A stretch of 8,907 bases of DNA from Deltaproteobacteria bacterium (GCA_016184235.1 JACPDC010000244.1:1-8907); one strand, 5' to 3'. Shown: positions 1-6,871, numbered from the stretch's first letter. Numbers and translations: made by a program. Notes: generated by a model from the letters alone, not told the origin.

Positions 1-1
1 C

Positions 2-454
2 GCGCCGATCTCGGCGCTGGTGCCGATCCTCATGGCCGTGATCGGCATCGGCGAGACCACCGTGGTCGTCACCGTCTTCCTCTTCGCCGTTTTCGTCATC
101 ATCCTCGACACCCAGGTCGGCGTCAGACAGGCGGACCGGTCGCTGGTGGAGATGGCCCTCTCCTTCGGCGCGCGCCGCTCCCAGCTCTACACCAAGGTGC
201 TGCTGTTAAGCGCGCTGCCGGAGATCCTGGCGGGCCTGCGCCTGGCGGCGATCCGGGGCGTGAAGGGGGTCGTGATCGGACAGCTTCTCGTGGCCATCAT
301 GGGCGTAGGCGAGCTCTTCGAACTCTATTCGCAGCATTTCCTGATGGAGGAATTCTGGGCGCTGGTCATTATCGTTTTCATGTTCGCCTTCGCGGTCTCC
401 GAGGCGATCGCCTACCTCGAGCGGCGCGTCGAATACTACGCCAGCGCCCGCTGA
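2..454 (+). CDS. ABC transporter permease, SsuC/TauC type (C-terminal part, 5' end outside window)
   Basis: This is the inner-membrane permease of an ABC importer of the nitrate/sulfonate/taurine type (BPD_transp_1 family). The reading frame is open to the left edge and begins with residues APISALVPIL, which fits the family's conserved segment before 'GIG', so the GTG at 20 is not the start and the gene is truncated by the window. The visible 150 residues carry the cytoplasmic EAA loop that contacts the ATPase: EMALSFGAR, followed by SALPEILAGLRLA, the usual E-A---G---------LP spacing. Hydrophobic segments flank the loop, and the last membrane segment (FWALVIIVFMFAFAVSEAIAY) precedes a short charged tail ending in ASAR. 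No ATPase or binding protein of the same operon is visible; an SsuA-like binding protein lies 1.1 kb downstream behind its own promoter. The substrate is unknown. The family call is firm. Confidence 0.92.
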   Translation, partial: APISALVPILMAVIGIGETTVVVTVFLFAVFVIILDTQVGVRQADRSLVEMALSFGARRSQLYTKVLLLSALPEILAGLRLAAIRGVKGVVIGQLLVAIMGVGELFELYSQHFLMEEFWALVIIVFMFAFAVSEAIAYLERRVEYYASAR

Positions 455-456
455 TT

Positions 457-826
457 GGAGAGAGGGGTCTGCCCGCCCCTTCGCTCCAGTGCCTCCTCGT
501 CGGGAACTCTTTTCTGCTTGCCTCGGGCAGCATCGAAACTCGCCCATAAGACAAATACGGGCTCAGACATCGATGCTGCTTATCCTCGGCTTCGCAGAGA
601 GTTCCAACGACTCGGAGTCAATCTTCCGCTCCAGGGACGGCGAGACCCCTGGGAGAGAGGGAAGGTGCCGGCTCCGAGGGGGCGAGGCTGACGAGCGCAG
701 ACGTAGGGGTAGGAAGGTTGCTGGCAGGCCCTGACCGTTGGAGTGAGCAGCACAGGGGAGGACGGGGCGGTGGCCCTCAAGGCACAAGCCCATCGGCTGC
801 GCTCGGAAGACTCGCCCCCGAGGAGC
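457..826 (+). ncRNA. Candidate structured RNA of four tandem hairpin domains (unknown class)
   Basis: This covers most of the 442-bp stretch without a gene between the permease and msrA. Four inverted-repeat domains tile it with linkers of 5, 5 and 6 nt. Domain 1 (457-487): GGAG/CTCC and GGGG/CCCC. Domain 2 (493-617): CTCC 493-496 with GGAG 614-617, TCGT 497-500 with ACGA 607-610, GGAACTCT 503-510 with AGAGTTCC 598-605, CTGC 514-517 with GCAG 594-597, GCAGCATCGA 527-536 with TCGATGCTGC 570-579. Domain 3 (623-664): CTTCC/GGAAG, CTCC/GGAG, AGGG/CCCT. Domain 4 (671-826): GCTCC 671-675 with GGAGC 822-826, GGGGGCGAG 678-686 with CTCGCCCCC 811-819, GAGCGCAG 693-700 with CTGCGCTC 797-804, plus inner hairpins 719-752 and 765-791. 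The tandem GA/GA mismatch in domain 4 favours the plus strand as the RNA. No match to tRNA, RNase P, tmRNA, SRP RNA or a known riboswitch was recognised. It could instead be a 3' UTR of the permease operon. No promoter or U-run terminator was found. Confidence 0.55.
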
Positions 827-837
827 TTCCATTTCCC

Positions 838-867
838 TTGACGCCCGTCACAAAGTCGCCGTATCTT
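838..867 (+). promoter_or_regulatory. Sigma-70-type promoter of msrA
   Basis: A -35 box TTGACG (838-843) is followed by an 18-nt spacer and a -10 box TATCTT (862-867). The predicted transcription start is near 874, giving a leader of about 23 nt before the GTG at 897. The box is preceded by a pyrimidine tract (TTTCCC). The 17 bases TTTCCCTTGACGCCCGT match the promoter at 1520 in all but one position. Confidence 0.65.
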
Positions 868-896
868 GGGCCGTCCTTTTTCAGGGAGATCTGGTC

Positions 897-1448
897 GTGA
901 AGCAAAATCATGAGGTCGCGGTCTTCGGCGGGGGCTGCTTCTGGTGCACCGAGGCGGTCTTTGACGAGCTCAACGGGGTGATCTCGGTCATGCCCGGCTA
1001 CGCCGGCGGCAGCCTGAAAAATCCGACGTACGATGACGTGTGCGACGGGCGGACCGGCCACGCCGAGGCGATCCGGATCGAATTCGACCCGAGCGCGATC
1101 TCTTACAGGGATCTCCTCACGGTCTTCTTCGCCACGCACGATCCGACGACGCCCAACCGTCAAGGAAACGATGTGGGCACGCAGTACCGCTCAATCGTCC
1201 TCTACGCGAGCGAGGAGCAAAAGAAGCAGGCGGAGGGGCTCATCCGGGAGCTCAACGACTCTTCAGTGTTCGGCAAACCCGTCGTCACCGAGGTAAAGCC
1301 GCTGGGAGAGTTCTACGAGGCCGAGGACTACCATCGCAAATACTACGCGAACAATTCCTACCAGCCCTACTGCCAGTTTATCATCAGCCCCAAACTTCAA
1401 AAGCTCCACAAGCAGTTCGCCGAGCTTCTCAAATCCCGCGGGAAATGA
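897..1448 (+). CDS. msrA: Peptide-methionine (S)-S-oxide reductase MsrA
   Basis: MsrA reduces the S-epimer of methionine sulfoxide in proteins and free methionine, using thioredoxin-type reductant, in the cytoplasm. The 183-residue length is typical of the single-domain enzyme. The active-site motif GGGCFWCTEAVF places the catalytic Cys at residue 14 with a second Cys at 17; conserved YAGG (35-38), GHAE with Glu57, and NDVGTQYRS (91-99) line the substrate pocket; the C-terminal QPYCQ has Cys159, a likely resolving cysteine. No MsrB domain is fused. The GTG start is chosen because AGGGAG (883-888) sits 8 nt upstream and the protein begins just before the first conserved strand (EVAVFGGGCFW). 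There is no signal peptide. It stands alone between a structured gene-free region and the next promoter, so it is probably monocistronic, driven by the promoter at 838-867. Confidence 0.97.
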   Translation: MKQNHEVAVFGGGCFWCTEAVFDELNGVISVMPGYAGGSLKNPTYDDVCDGRTGHAEAIRIEFDPSAISYRDLLTVFFATHDPTTPNRQGNDVGTQYRSIVLYASEEQKKQAEGLIRELNDSSVFGKPVVTEVKPLGEFYEAEDYHRKYYANNSYQPYCQFIISPKLQKLHKQFAELLKSRGK

Positions 1449-1519
1449 CTCTTCTCATTCTTCCGGCGCGGTCATTCGTCGCCGTTTTCTGGTCTCGCCC
1501 TTGACCTCCTTTTTTTCCC

Positions 1520-1549
1520 TTGACGCACGTCGCCGATTCACCCTATTTT
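1520..1549 (+). promoter_or_regulatory. Sigma-70-type promoter of the SBP-VOC-GlcG operon
   Basis: TTGACG (1520-1525), 18-nt spacer, TATTTT (1544-1549). The predicted start near 1556 leaves about 23 nt before the ATG at 1579, the same geometry as the msrA promoter. A run of seven T and CCC lies directly upstream. The -10 region continues TATTTTAGGC, close to TATCTTGGGC at msrA. Confidence 0.65.
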
Positions 1550-1578
1550 AGGCTGATTTACGTTCACGGAGGAAGGCG

Positions 1579-2592
1579 ATGAAAACACCTGTTGCCAAGG
1601 GTCCCGTCCGCTTGTTGGCTCTGTTAATGGCCTGCGGGGTTTTGTTTGTCACCCCCGTCGTATCAGCGGCCGACAAGCTGAACGCCATTTACACAGCCCG
1701 GGTGATGTCCCAATCCATGCCCTGGGTCGCCCAGGAGGCCGGTCTCTTCAAGAAGCACGATCTGGACGTCCAGCTGATTTTCGTAACGCCCGGCGCGCCC
1801 GCGGTTGCGACGATGCTGACGGGCGACAGCGAGCTGTCGATACAGGGGGCCGGCGCGCTCTCTCGGGCCCTGGTTCAGGGAAACAAGGAAGTCGTCTTTA
1901 TAGGCGGGATCAAGAATGTCCTGACCCACAGTTTCTTGGCGAAACCGGAGATCAAGAAGGCCGAGAACCTCAAGGGCAAAAGGATCGGCGTGTCGCGCAT
2001 CGGCAGCAACCCTCACTACTTCGCGGTCCAGGCCCTGCGCCGTTTCGGTCTGGAATCCCGCGATGTCAGCTTCATCCAGACCGGCGGCGCGCCCGAGACC
2101 CTCGCGGCGCTGGTCGCCCACGGCATCGACGCCGCGGTACTGACCTCGCCTACGGATAGCCAGGCCTTGGGACTCGGCTATCAGTATGTCATCTACGGTC
2201 CCGACCTCCGCATCCCTTATGCGGCGACGACCTTTAACACCCGCCGCTCCGTTATCGCCAAGCGGCCGCAGGTGCTGGCCCGGTTCATGCGCGCCATGGC
2301 GGAGTCGGCAAAGATCCTGCACACGGACAAGGAGTACACCTTCAAAATCCTCCGGAAGTATCTCCGCGTCGACGACCGGAAGATTCTGGAAGCCGCTTAT
2401 AACGCGGAGATCAAAGCCTTGGAGCCGAGGTTGGCCCTGAAGCTCGAGGCGCTGCAGGCGAACCTCGACGAGATCGCGCCGGTCGAGCCGCGGGCCAAGA
2501 ATGTCAAGCCCCAGGAGTTGGTGGATAACCGTTTCCTCGAGGAGATGGAAAAGAGCGGCTTCTTCGACAGGCTCTGGGGCGAGAAGAAGTAG
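1579..2592 (+). CDS. ABC transporter substrate-binding protein, NMT1/SsuA-like
   Basis: This is a periplasmic receptor that delivers a small ligand to an ABC importer of the nitrate/sulfonate/taurine/pyrimidine-precursor group. Residues 1-30 form a Sec signal peptide (basic start, hydrophobic LLALLMACGVLFVTPVV, likely cleavage after VVSA). The mature part shows the family pattern: PWVAQEAGLFKKHDLDVQLIF (about 48-68), a glycine-rich 'GDSELSIQGAGALSRA' stretch (82-97), and LKGKRIGVSRIGS (131-143) at the start of the second lobe. Length 337 is normal. The ATG is supported by GAGGAA (1569-1574). It is the first gene of a probable operon with the VOC gene 74 bp later. No permease or ATPase follows; the permease ending at 454 is a possible partner but is separated by msrA. 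The ligand cannot be deduced; related proteins are often mis-annotated by their closest named member. Confidence 0.9.
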   Translation: MKTPVAKGPVRLLALLMACGVLFVTPVVSAADKLNAIYTARVMSQSMPWVAQEAGLFKKHDLDVQLIFVTPGAPAVATMLTGDSELSIQGAGALSRALVQGNKEVVFIGGIKNVLTHSFLAKPEIKKAENLKGKRIGVSRIGSNPHYFAVQALRRFGLESRDVSFIQTGGAPETLAALVAHGIDAAVLTSPTDSQALGLGYQYVIYGPDLRIPYAATTFNTRRSVIAKRPQVLARFMRAMAESAKILHTDKEYTFKILRKYLRVDDRKILEAAYNAEIKALEPRLALKLEALQANLDEIAPVEPRAKNVKPQELVDNRFLEEMEKSGFFDRLWGEKK

Positions 2593-2666
2593 CCTTCGGG
2601 TGGTCTTCTGGACGGGGAAACATAGCGAGCTGCAAGTAGAATAGCGCTGCGAAAGGAGGGCAGACC

Positions 2667-3083
2667 GTGGCCAAGCTGCGACATTTCGCGCTCTATACCG
2701 GTGATCCTGAGACGACCGCGGCGTTTTACAAGAAGGCCTTCGACATGACCGAGGTGGGCCGGACCAAATCCACATTCGCCGACGGGATTTTTTTGAGCGA
2801 CGGCACCCTCAATCTCGCGGTCCTGCGCTACAAGGACCCCGAGGCTGCGGCCCAGTACGGCAGCTCGTCCAAATTCGGCATGAGCCATTTCGGCTTTTGG
2901 GTGGAAGATATCGAAGGCACGCGCAGGCGGCTGCGCGAGCTCGGCGCCGAATACATCGACACGCGCGATCCCCAGGCCGCGCCCATGGGCTTTTTCGAGG
3001 AAAAATGGAAAGGGCCGGACGGAACGGTCATCGACATCACCGACCAGGGCTGGGTGGGGGCGTTGCCGCCGGCGGGGAAATGA
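2667..3083 (+). CDS. VOC-superfamily (glyoxalase/dioxygenase-fold) protein
   Basis: This is a small cytoplasmic protein of the vicinal oxygen chelate fold, whose members use a divalent metal for isomerase, epimerase, lyase, dioxygenase or resistance reactions. At 138 residues it has two beta-alpha-beta3 modules: module one starts KLRHFALYTGDPETTAAFYKKAF (His6 is a typical first metal ligand), module two starts MSHFGFWVEDIE (72-83, His74), and the end reads GPDGTVIDITDQGW (117-129), the usual final strand where glyoxalase-type enzymes carry an acidic ligand (here Asp123 or nearby). The GTG start is supported by AAAGGAGGG at 2652-2660. It lies 74 bp after the binding protein and 24 bp before the GlcG-like gene, so it is probably co-transcribed; a -10-like TAGAAT at 2637-2642 exists but has no good -35. 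The specific reaction is unknown. Confidence 0.88.
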   Translation: MAKLRHFALYTGDPETTAAFYKKAFDMTEVGRTKSTFADGIFLSDGTLNLAVLRYKDPEAAAQYGSSSKFGMSHFGFWVEDIEGTRRRLRELGAEYIDTRDPQAAPMGFFEEKWKGPDGTVIDITDQGWVGALPPAGK

Positions 3084-3107
3084 CCGGGAGAATTGGAGGA
3101 CTATTTC

Positions 3108-3530
3108 ATGCCGCTGACACTGGAAAAGGCAACAATCATCGTCGATAAGGCGCTCGCCAAGGCGAGGGAGATGAAATACCGGCCGATGTGCGTGGCCGTG
3201 CTGGATGATGGCGGGCACCTCAAAGCCTTGAAGCGGGAGGACGGGGCGAGCATCCTGCGTCCGCAGATAGCTACTGGAAAGGCCTGGGGCGCCCTGGGCA
3301 TGGGAGAGTCGAGCCGCCAACTGGGCGAGCGGCTGAAAGAGCGGCTGGCGTTTCTGGGGGCTCTGTCCGACATGTCCGGCGGCAAGGTGGTGCCGGTGCC
3401 AGGGGGCGTCTTGATTCTTCAAGATGGCACGATCATCGGCGCAGTCGGGGTAACAGGCGGGACGTCGGATGAGGACGAGCTCTGCGCGATCGAAGGGATC
3501 AAGGCGGCCGGCCTGGAATTTAAGGTGTGA
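3108..3530 (+). CDS. GlcG/HbpS-family (heme-binding-like) protein
   Basis: This 140-residue protein belongs to the GlcG/HbpS (DUF336) family, found beside glycolate, propanediol and aromatic-acid genes; HbpS of Streptomyces binds heme, but most members have no proven function. The family pattern is clear: LTLEKATIIVDKALAKARE (3-21), VAVLDDGGHLKALKREDGA (29-47), a KAWGALGMGESSRQL helix (58-72), VPVPGGVLI (95-103), DGTIIGAVGVTGGTSDEDE (106-124) and the terminal helix CAIEGIKAAGLEF. ATG 3108 is chosen because GGAGGA (3095-3100) lies 7 nt before it; an in-frame TTG at 3093 overlaps that ribosome-binding site and is unlikely to be the start. There is no signal peptide. It is the last gene of the presumed SBP-VOC-GlcG operon; no terminator hairpin was found after its stop. 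An enzymatic or carrier role linked to the imported compound is inference. Confidence 0.88.
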   Translation: MPLTLEKATIIVDKALAKAREMKYRPMCVAVLDDGGHLKALKREDGASILRPQIATGKAWGALGMGESSRQLGERLKERLAFLGALSDMSGGKVVPVPGGVLILQDGTIIGAVGVTGGTSDEDELCAIEGIKAAGLEFKV

Positions 3531-3579
3531 CCTCTACCCGGCCACGCAGGGCTTCGAGAAACCGCCGCTAAATTTCCAC

Positions 3580-3606
3580 TTGACGCCGTGCCCCCTACTG
3601 TATTAG
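3580..3606 (+). promoter_or_regulatory. Possible promoter upstream of the Bug/TctC gene
   Basis: TTGACG (3580-3585) is preceded by the same TTTCC-type tract as the msrA promoter, and TATTAG (3601-3606) follows, but the spacer is only 15 nt; with an 18-nt spacer the -10 would be the poor TAGTAA. The leader to the ATG at 3727 would be about 115 nt, much longer than at the other promoters in the window. The rest of the 196-bp spacer 3531-3726 shows no gene and no convincing terminator. Confidence 0.35.
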
Positions 3607-3726
3607 TAAGCCCTTTCAATCTGGGTTCGCCGATCCCGTCACATCTTTGATTCGTCCTACATCAGCCCGGACTGGGTTACCCCGGTTTGCCGTTTTTCGC
3701 ATGTCGAGACTTAGAAGGAGGGCTAA

Positions 3727-4785
3727 ATGAAAAACTATAGGGTTGTTTCGGCCGTGTCATTGGCTGCTCTTTTCTTTGGAGGGACCCCTTACTTCACCTC
3801 CAACCTCGAGGCGCAGGGCGAGCCCTACTACAAAGGCAAGACAACAAAAATTATCGTCGGCTTCACCCCCGGCGGCTTTTACGACCGTTGGGCCCGGCTT
3901 CTCGCGCGCTATTTGCCCAAGTACATCCCGGGCGGTCCGGAGATGATCGTCCAGAACATGCCCGGAGCCGGTGGCATGATCTCCGCCAACCATATCTATA
4001 CCGTGGCAAAACCCGACGGCCTGACCCTCGGGATGATCAGTTACGGCGCTTACCTGGATCAGCTCGTAGGCCGGAAGGAGGTCCAGTACGACGTGCGCAA
4101 ATTCCTCTGGATCGGCTCTCCGGAAAAGAGCGAGGTTCTCATGTACGTGCGGACGGACACGCCCTATCAGTCGATCGAAGACATCCGCAGGACGCCGGAA
4201 CCGCCCAAATGCGGCTCCACCGGCACCGCAGGCACCGACTACATCCTGGCCCGGTTGCTGGAGGACACTCTCGGCCTGAAGATCAACACGGTGCTGGGCT
4301 ATCCCGGCGGCAGCGAGATCGATATCGCGGTGGAAAAGGGTGAGGTGCAATGCCGCGGTCTGACGGCCGCGCCCTTCTTCGGCCGCGAACCGTTCTTGAC
4401 CTGGCGGAAAAAGAATTTCGTGCGCGTCCTGCTATACGGCGGCTTGAAAAGGGATCCGCGGATTCCCGATACTCCGACTATCTACGAGATTTTCGATAAG
4501 GAAAAAACGCCGGAGGAGGGCCGCCGCGTGGCGGACGTGATATTGCGCGGCGGAGATTTCGGCCGCCCGCTGATCGCCCCACCCGGGACCCCGCAAGGCA
4601 TAGTGAAAGCATTGCGTGAGGCTTATGCAAAATCGTTGAAGGACGAAAATCTGCTGGCCGACGCCAAGAAGGGCCGGATGGAAGTCGAACACGTGAGCGG
4701 CGAGGAGCTGCAAAAATTGGCGGTAACTATAATCGATCAGCCCCCGGCGGTCGTAGCCCGGGTCAAAAAAGTTTTAGGGCAGTGA
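3727..4785 (+). CDS. Tripartite tricarboxylate transporter substrate-binding protein (TctC/Bug family)
   Basis: This is the periplasmic receptor of a TTT-type system, which captures carboxylates for a TctA/TctB membrane pair. Residues 1-30 form a signal peptide (MKNYRVVSAVSLAALFFGG...). The mature start YYKGKTTKIIVGFTPGGFYDRW (34-55) is the Bug signature of strand one and the ligand loop; RYLPKYIPGGPEMIVQNMPGAGG (61-83) and KPDGLTLGM (95-103) follow, and the second lobe contains IAPPGTPQGIVKALREAY (283-300). Length 352 is slightly above the usual 320-330; the insert TPEEGRRVADVILRGGDFGRP (261-281) is typical of a subgroup in uncultured soil bacteria. The ATG has AAGGAGGG (3716-3723) at short spacing. 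No intact tctA or tctB is adjacent; this is an 'orphan' receptor, common in this family. A TctA fragment lies at 8791-8907. The ligand is unknown. Confidence 0.93.
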   Translation: MKNYRVVSAVSLAALFFGGTPYFTSNLEAQGEPYYKGKTTKIIVGFTPGGFYDRWARLLARYLPKYIPGGPEMIVQNMPGAGGMISANHIYTVAKPDGLTLGMISYGAYLDQLVGRKEVQYDVRKFLWIGSPEKSEVLMYVRTDTPYQSIEDIRRTPEPPKCGSTGTAGTDYILARLLEDTLGLKINTVLGYPGGSEIDIAVEKGEVQCRGLTAAPFFGREPFLTWRKKNFVRVLLYGGLKRDPRIPDTPTIYEIFDKEKTPEEGRRVADVILRGGDFGRPLIAPPGTPQGIVKALREAYAKSLKDENLLADAKKGRMEVEHVSGEELQKLAVTIIDQPPAVVARVKKVLGQ

Positions 4786-4846
4786 AACAGATAGGACCTG
4801 CACCGGCTAACTAAATGGAGGCGAGTGCCGGGCACGAGCTATTGAT

Positions 4847-6871
4847 CTAGCGCTTGCTCTGCCGCGGGTTGCCGGCGGGCGCCTGAAGGTTTTCAGCGGC
4901 GATCGCCAGGCGGGCCGCCCCACGAGGGCGCGCCAGCCACTCGATCAAGATCAGGGCCGCGCCCAGGACCAGCCCGACGCCGTTGCTGGCCCAGGTCAAA
5001 GTCGCATGTTTACCCGCGTCAACGATTGGAATAAGCAGACCGACGGCAGCGGCAATGAAAAGTACCCGCTGGAGCGGGCCTATGACGCGAAAGAGATAAC
5101 CCACCAGTCCGACCCCCAATAGCCCTGTCCCGAAGACCGCTGTTACCACGGAGAGCGCCACATTCTCCCACGGCCCCAACAACAGCAATGTCGGTGAGAA
5201 TACGAAGAGAAAGGGGACGATGTACGCCAGGACACCCAACCGAACGGCCTCCCAGCCGGCCCGAATCGGGTCGGTCTTCGCTAAAGAGGCGGCGGCGTAG
5301 ATCGCCAGGCATACCGGAGGCGTGATCATGCTCAGCATGCCGAAGTAGAAAATGAAAAGGTGAGCGGCGATCGCCACGATTCCCAGCTTGGTGATCGCCG
5401 GAGCCACCAGCACGGCGAGCAAAATGTAGACGGCCGTCGTGGGCATGCCCATGCCCAGAATCATGCTGACAATGGCGGTGCATAAAAGCATCAGGATGGC
5501 GCTGGTTTCGCCGATCGTCGTTAGAGTGAGAGTCAAGGTGAAGCCGAGACCGGTGAGTTGCAGGACGCCGATGACAATGCCCGCCAGGCCGGTAATCGCC
5601 GCGATGTCCAGCAAACCGCGCCCGGTATTGTGCAGCAATTCGATGAGAGTTTTCGGCCTGAGCCTGACGCCGGGAGTGAAAAAACCGGCGATCAGCGCCG
5701 AGATGATGGCAAAGGAACCGGCCACCTCCGCCCGCCGCGGAATGATGAAAAGAAAGGTCACCAGCACGCTCAAGGGCACCAGAAAGCTCGCCGATCTGCG
5801 CATGGCGGAGCCGAGAGACGGCAGCTCCCGGGGCGGCAGCCCGCGCAGCCCCTGCCGCCCCGCCAGCAGATCCACCTGGACAAACAGGGCGACGTAAAAC
5901 AGCAGAGCCGGAACAAAGGCGGCCAGCGCCACCTCGGCATAGGGAATCCCGAGATACTCGGCCATCAAGAAGGCGGCCGCGCCCATGACCGGCGGCATGA
6001 TCTGCCCGCCGGTGGAGGCGGTTGCTTCCACCGCGGCGGCTACCGGCGGCGAATAGCCCGATTTTTTCATCATGGGGATGGTGAAGGCGCCGTCCACCAC
6101 CACATTGGCGACGGCGCTGCCGCTGATGGTGCCGAACAGGCTGGACGAGACGATCGCCATTTTGGCCGGACCGCCGCGGAACCGGCCGGTCACCGCCAGG
6201 GCAAAATCGCTCAAAAAGGCCGCGCCGCCGACGGCGTAAAGGGTCTGTCCGAACAGAACGAAGACCAGCACGATGCCGGCCGCGACCTGGAGCGCCTGGC
6301 CGAGCATGCCGTTGGTGTCGAGAAAAAGATAGGTCGACAGGCGAGGGAGCGACCATCCGCGCCCGTAAAACGCCCCCGGAAAATAATTGGCAAAGAGCGC
6401 GTAGAACAAAAACGCGCCGACGATGATGATCAGGGGCCAGCCGACGAGCCTGCGGCACGCCTCGGCCAGCAGGAACATGGTGAGGCAGCCGAGGATCACC
6501 CGATCCGGAGAAATCTCACCCAGCGAGTAGACGAGCTTCGGGTATTGAATGAAGACATAGAGGCCGATAATAAAACCGAGCGCGGCCGCGATCAGATCGT
6601 ACCATGGAACCCGACCGCGCGTACCCTCGGCCACCTCCGGCACTGTGAGAAAGGCGGCGCACAACGCCAATCCCAGAAATAGCCCGATGTATTGTTCGGG
6701 AAATACCATCCAGCCAAGGCGCTGAGGGACATCGAGCAAAAAAAAGATGCCGAGCGCCGGAATGGCGATGAGAATGGAGTCGGCAAGCCAGGCGATGGGT
6801 CCGGTGAGACTGCGGCAACGGGCGGACTCGTCGAGCTCCGCGGTGGCCTTCTTCTCGAGCACCAAAGCCAT
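4847..6871 (-). CDS. TRAP transporter fused permease (DctQ-DctM, 4TM/12TM type)
   Basis: This is the inner-membrane component of a TRAP-TAXI secondary importer, which moves a substrate delivered by the TAXI receptor using an ion gradient. It has 674 residues. The N-terminal portion (about 27-170) has several hydrophobic segments equivalent to the small DctQ subunit; from about 190 the DctM-like part begins. Signature stretches are LFGTISGSAVANVVVDGAFTI (245-265), ASTGGQIMPPVMGAAAFLMAEYLGI (285-309), ILGMGMPTTAVYILLAVLVAP (471-491) and FYFGMLSMITPPVCLAIYAAAS (508-529). About four further hydrophobic helices follow to 645, then a charged tail. The ATG lies 5 nt after the TAXI stop and has no clear ribosome-binding site (GCAGAA only), so translational coupling to the upstream gene is likely. 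It converges on the Bug gene with a 61-bp gap that contains a short GTGCC/GGCAC palindrome but no U-run terminator. Confidence 0.95.
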   Translation of the reverse strand: MALVLEKKATAELDESARCRSLTGPIAWLADSILIAIPALGIFFLLDVPQRLGWMVFPEQYIGLFLGLALCAAFLTVPEVAEGTRGRVPWYDLIAAALGFIIGLYVFIQYPKLVYSLGEISPDRVILGCLTMFLLAEACRRLVGWPLIIIVGAFLFYALFANYFPGAFYGRGWSLPRLSTYLFLDTNGMLGQALQVAAGIVLVFVLFGQTLYAVGGAAFLSDFALAVTGRFRGGPAKMAIVSSSLFGTISGSAVANVVVDGAFTIPMMKKSGYSPPVAAAVEATASTGGQIMPPVMGAAAFLMAEYLGIPYAEVALAAFVPALLFYVALFVQVDLLAGRQGLRGLPPRELPSLGSAMRRSASFLVPLSVLVTFLFIIPRRAEVAGSFAIISALIAGFFTPGVRLRPKTLIELLHNTGRGLLDIAAITGLAGIVIGVLQLTGLGFTLTLTLTTIGETSAILMLLCTAIVSMILGMGMPTTAVYILLAVLVAPAITKLGIVAIAAHLFIFYFGMLSMITPPVCLAIYAAASLAKTDPIRAGWEAVRLGVLAYIVPFLFVFSPTLLLLGPWENVALSVVTAVFGTGLLGVGLVGYLFRVIGPLQRVLFIAAAVGLLIPIVDAGKHATLTWASNGVGLVLGAALILIEWLARPRGAARLAIAAENLQAPAGNPRQSKR

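Noticed and set aside
493..617. Integron attC site or miniature transposon as explanation of the large hairpin
   Set aside because: No RYYYAAC/GTTRRRY core sites, no target-site duplication at the ends and no integrase or transposase nearby.
688..694. CTGACGA resembling the hammerhead ribozyme core CUGANGA
   Set aside because: The GAAA partner and third stem with cleavage site are absent; the element lies in a two-strand internal loop instead.
455..832. Small open frames (60-89 residues) in the spacer before msrA
   Set aside because: None has a ribosome-binding site plus plausible composition; they overlap each other on both strands, and the inverted repeats explain the region better.
1663..2775. 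370-residue open frame on the minus strand opposite the ABC binding protein
   Set aside because: It is antisense to a clear gene, rich in Arg, Gly and Pro, with no recognisable domain; a high-GC shadow frame.
3093..3107. TTG at 3093 as start of the GlcG-like protein
   Set aside because: It overlaps the GGAGGA site that serves the ATG at 3108, and the family normally begins near PLTLEKA.
2397..3422. 341-residue minus-strand open frame across the VOC and GlcG-like genes
   Set aside because: It spans three real genes on the other strand and has no family pattern; shadow frame.
3701..3730. Nine-codon frame (MSRLRRRAK) overlapping the Bug start by ATGA, as a leader peptide
   Set aside because: It has no ribosome-binding site of its own and simply contains the purine-rich site of the next gene; chance is sufficient.
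4825..4835. GTGCC/GGCAC palindrome between the convergent genes as a terminator
   Set aside because: Only 4-5 bp with almost no loop, and no T-run on either side.
5019..6682. Long frames overlapping the TRAP permease (479 residues minus, 374 residues plus)
   Set aside because: The permease frame carries all family motifs; these alternatives are Arg/Gln/His-rich, low-complexity translations typical of shadow frames.
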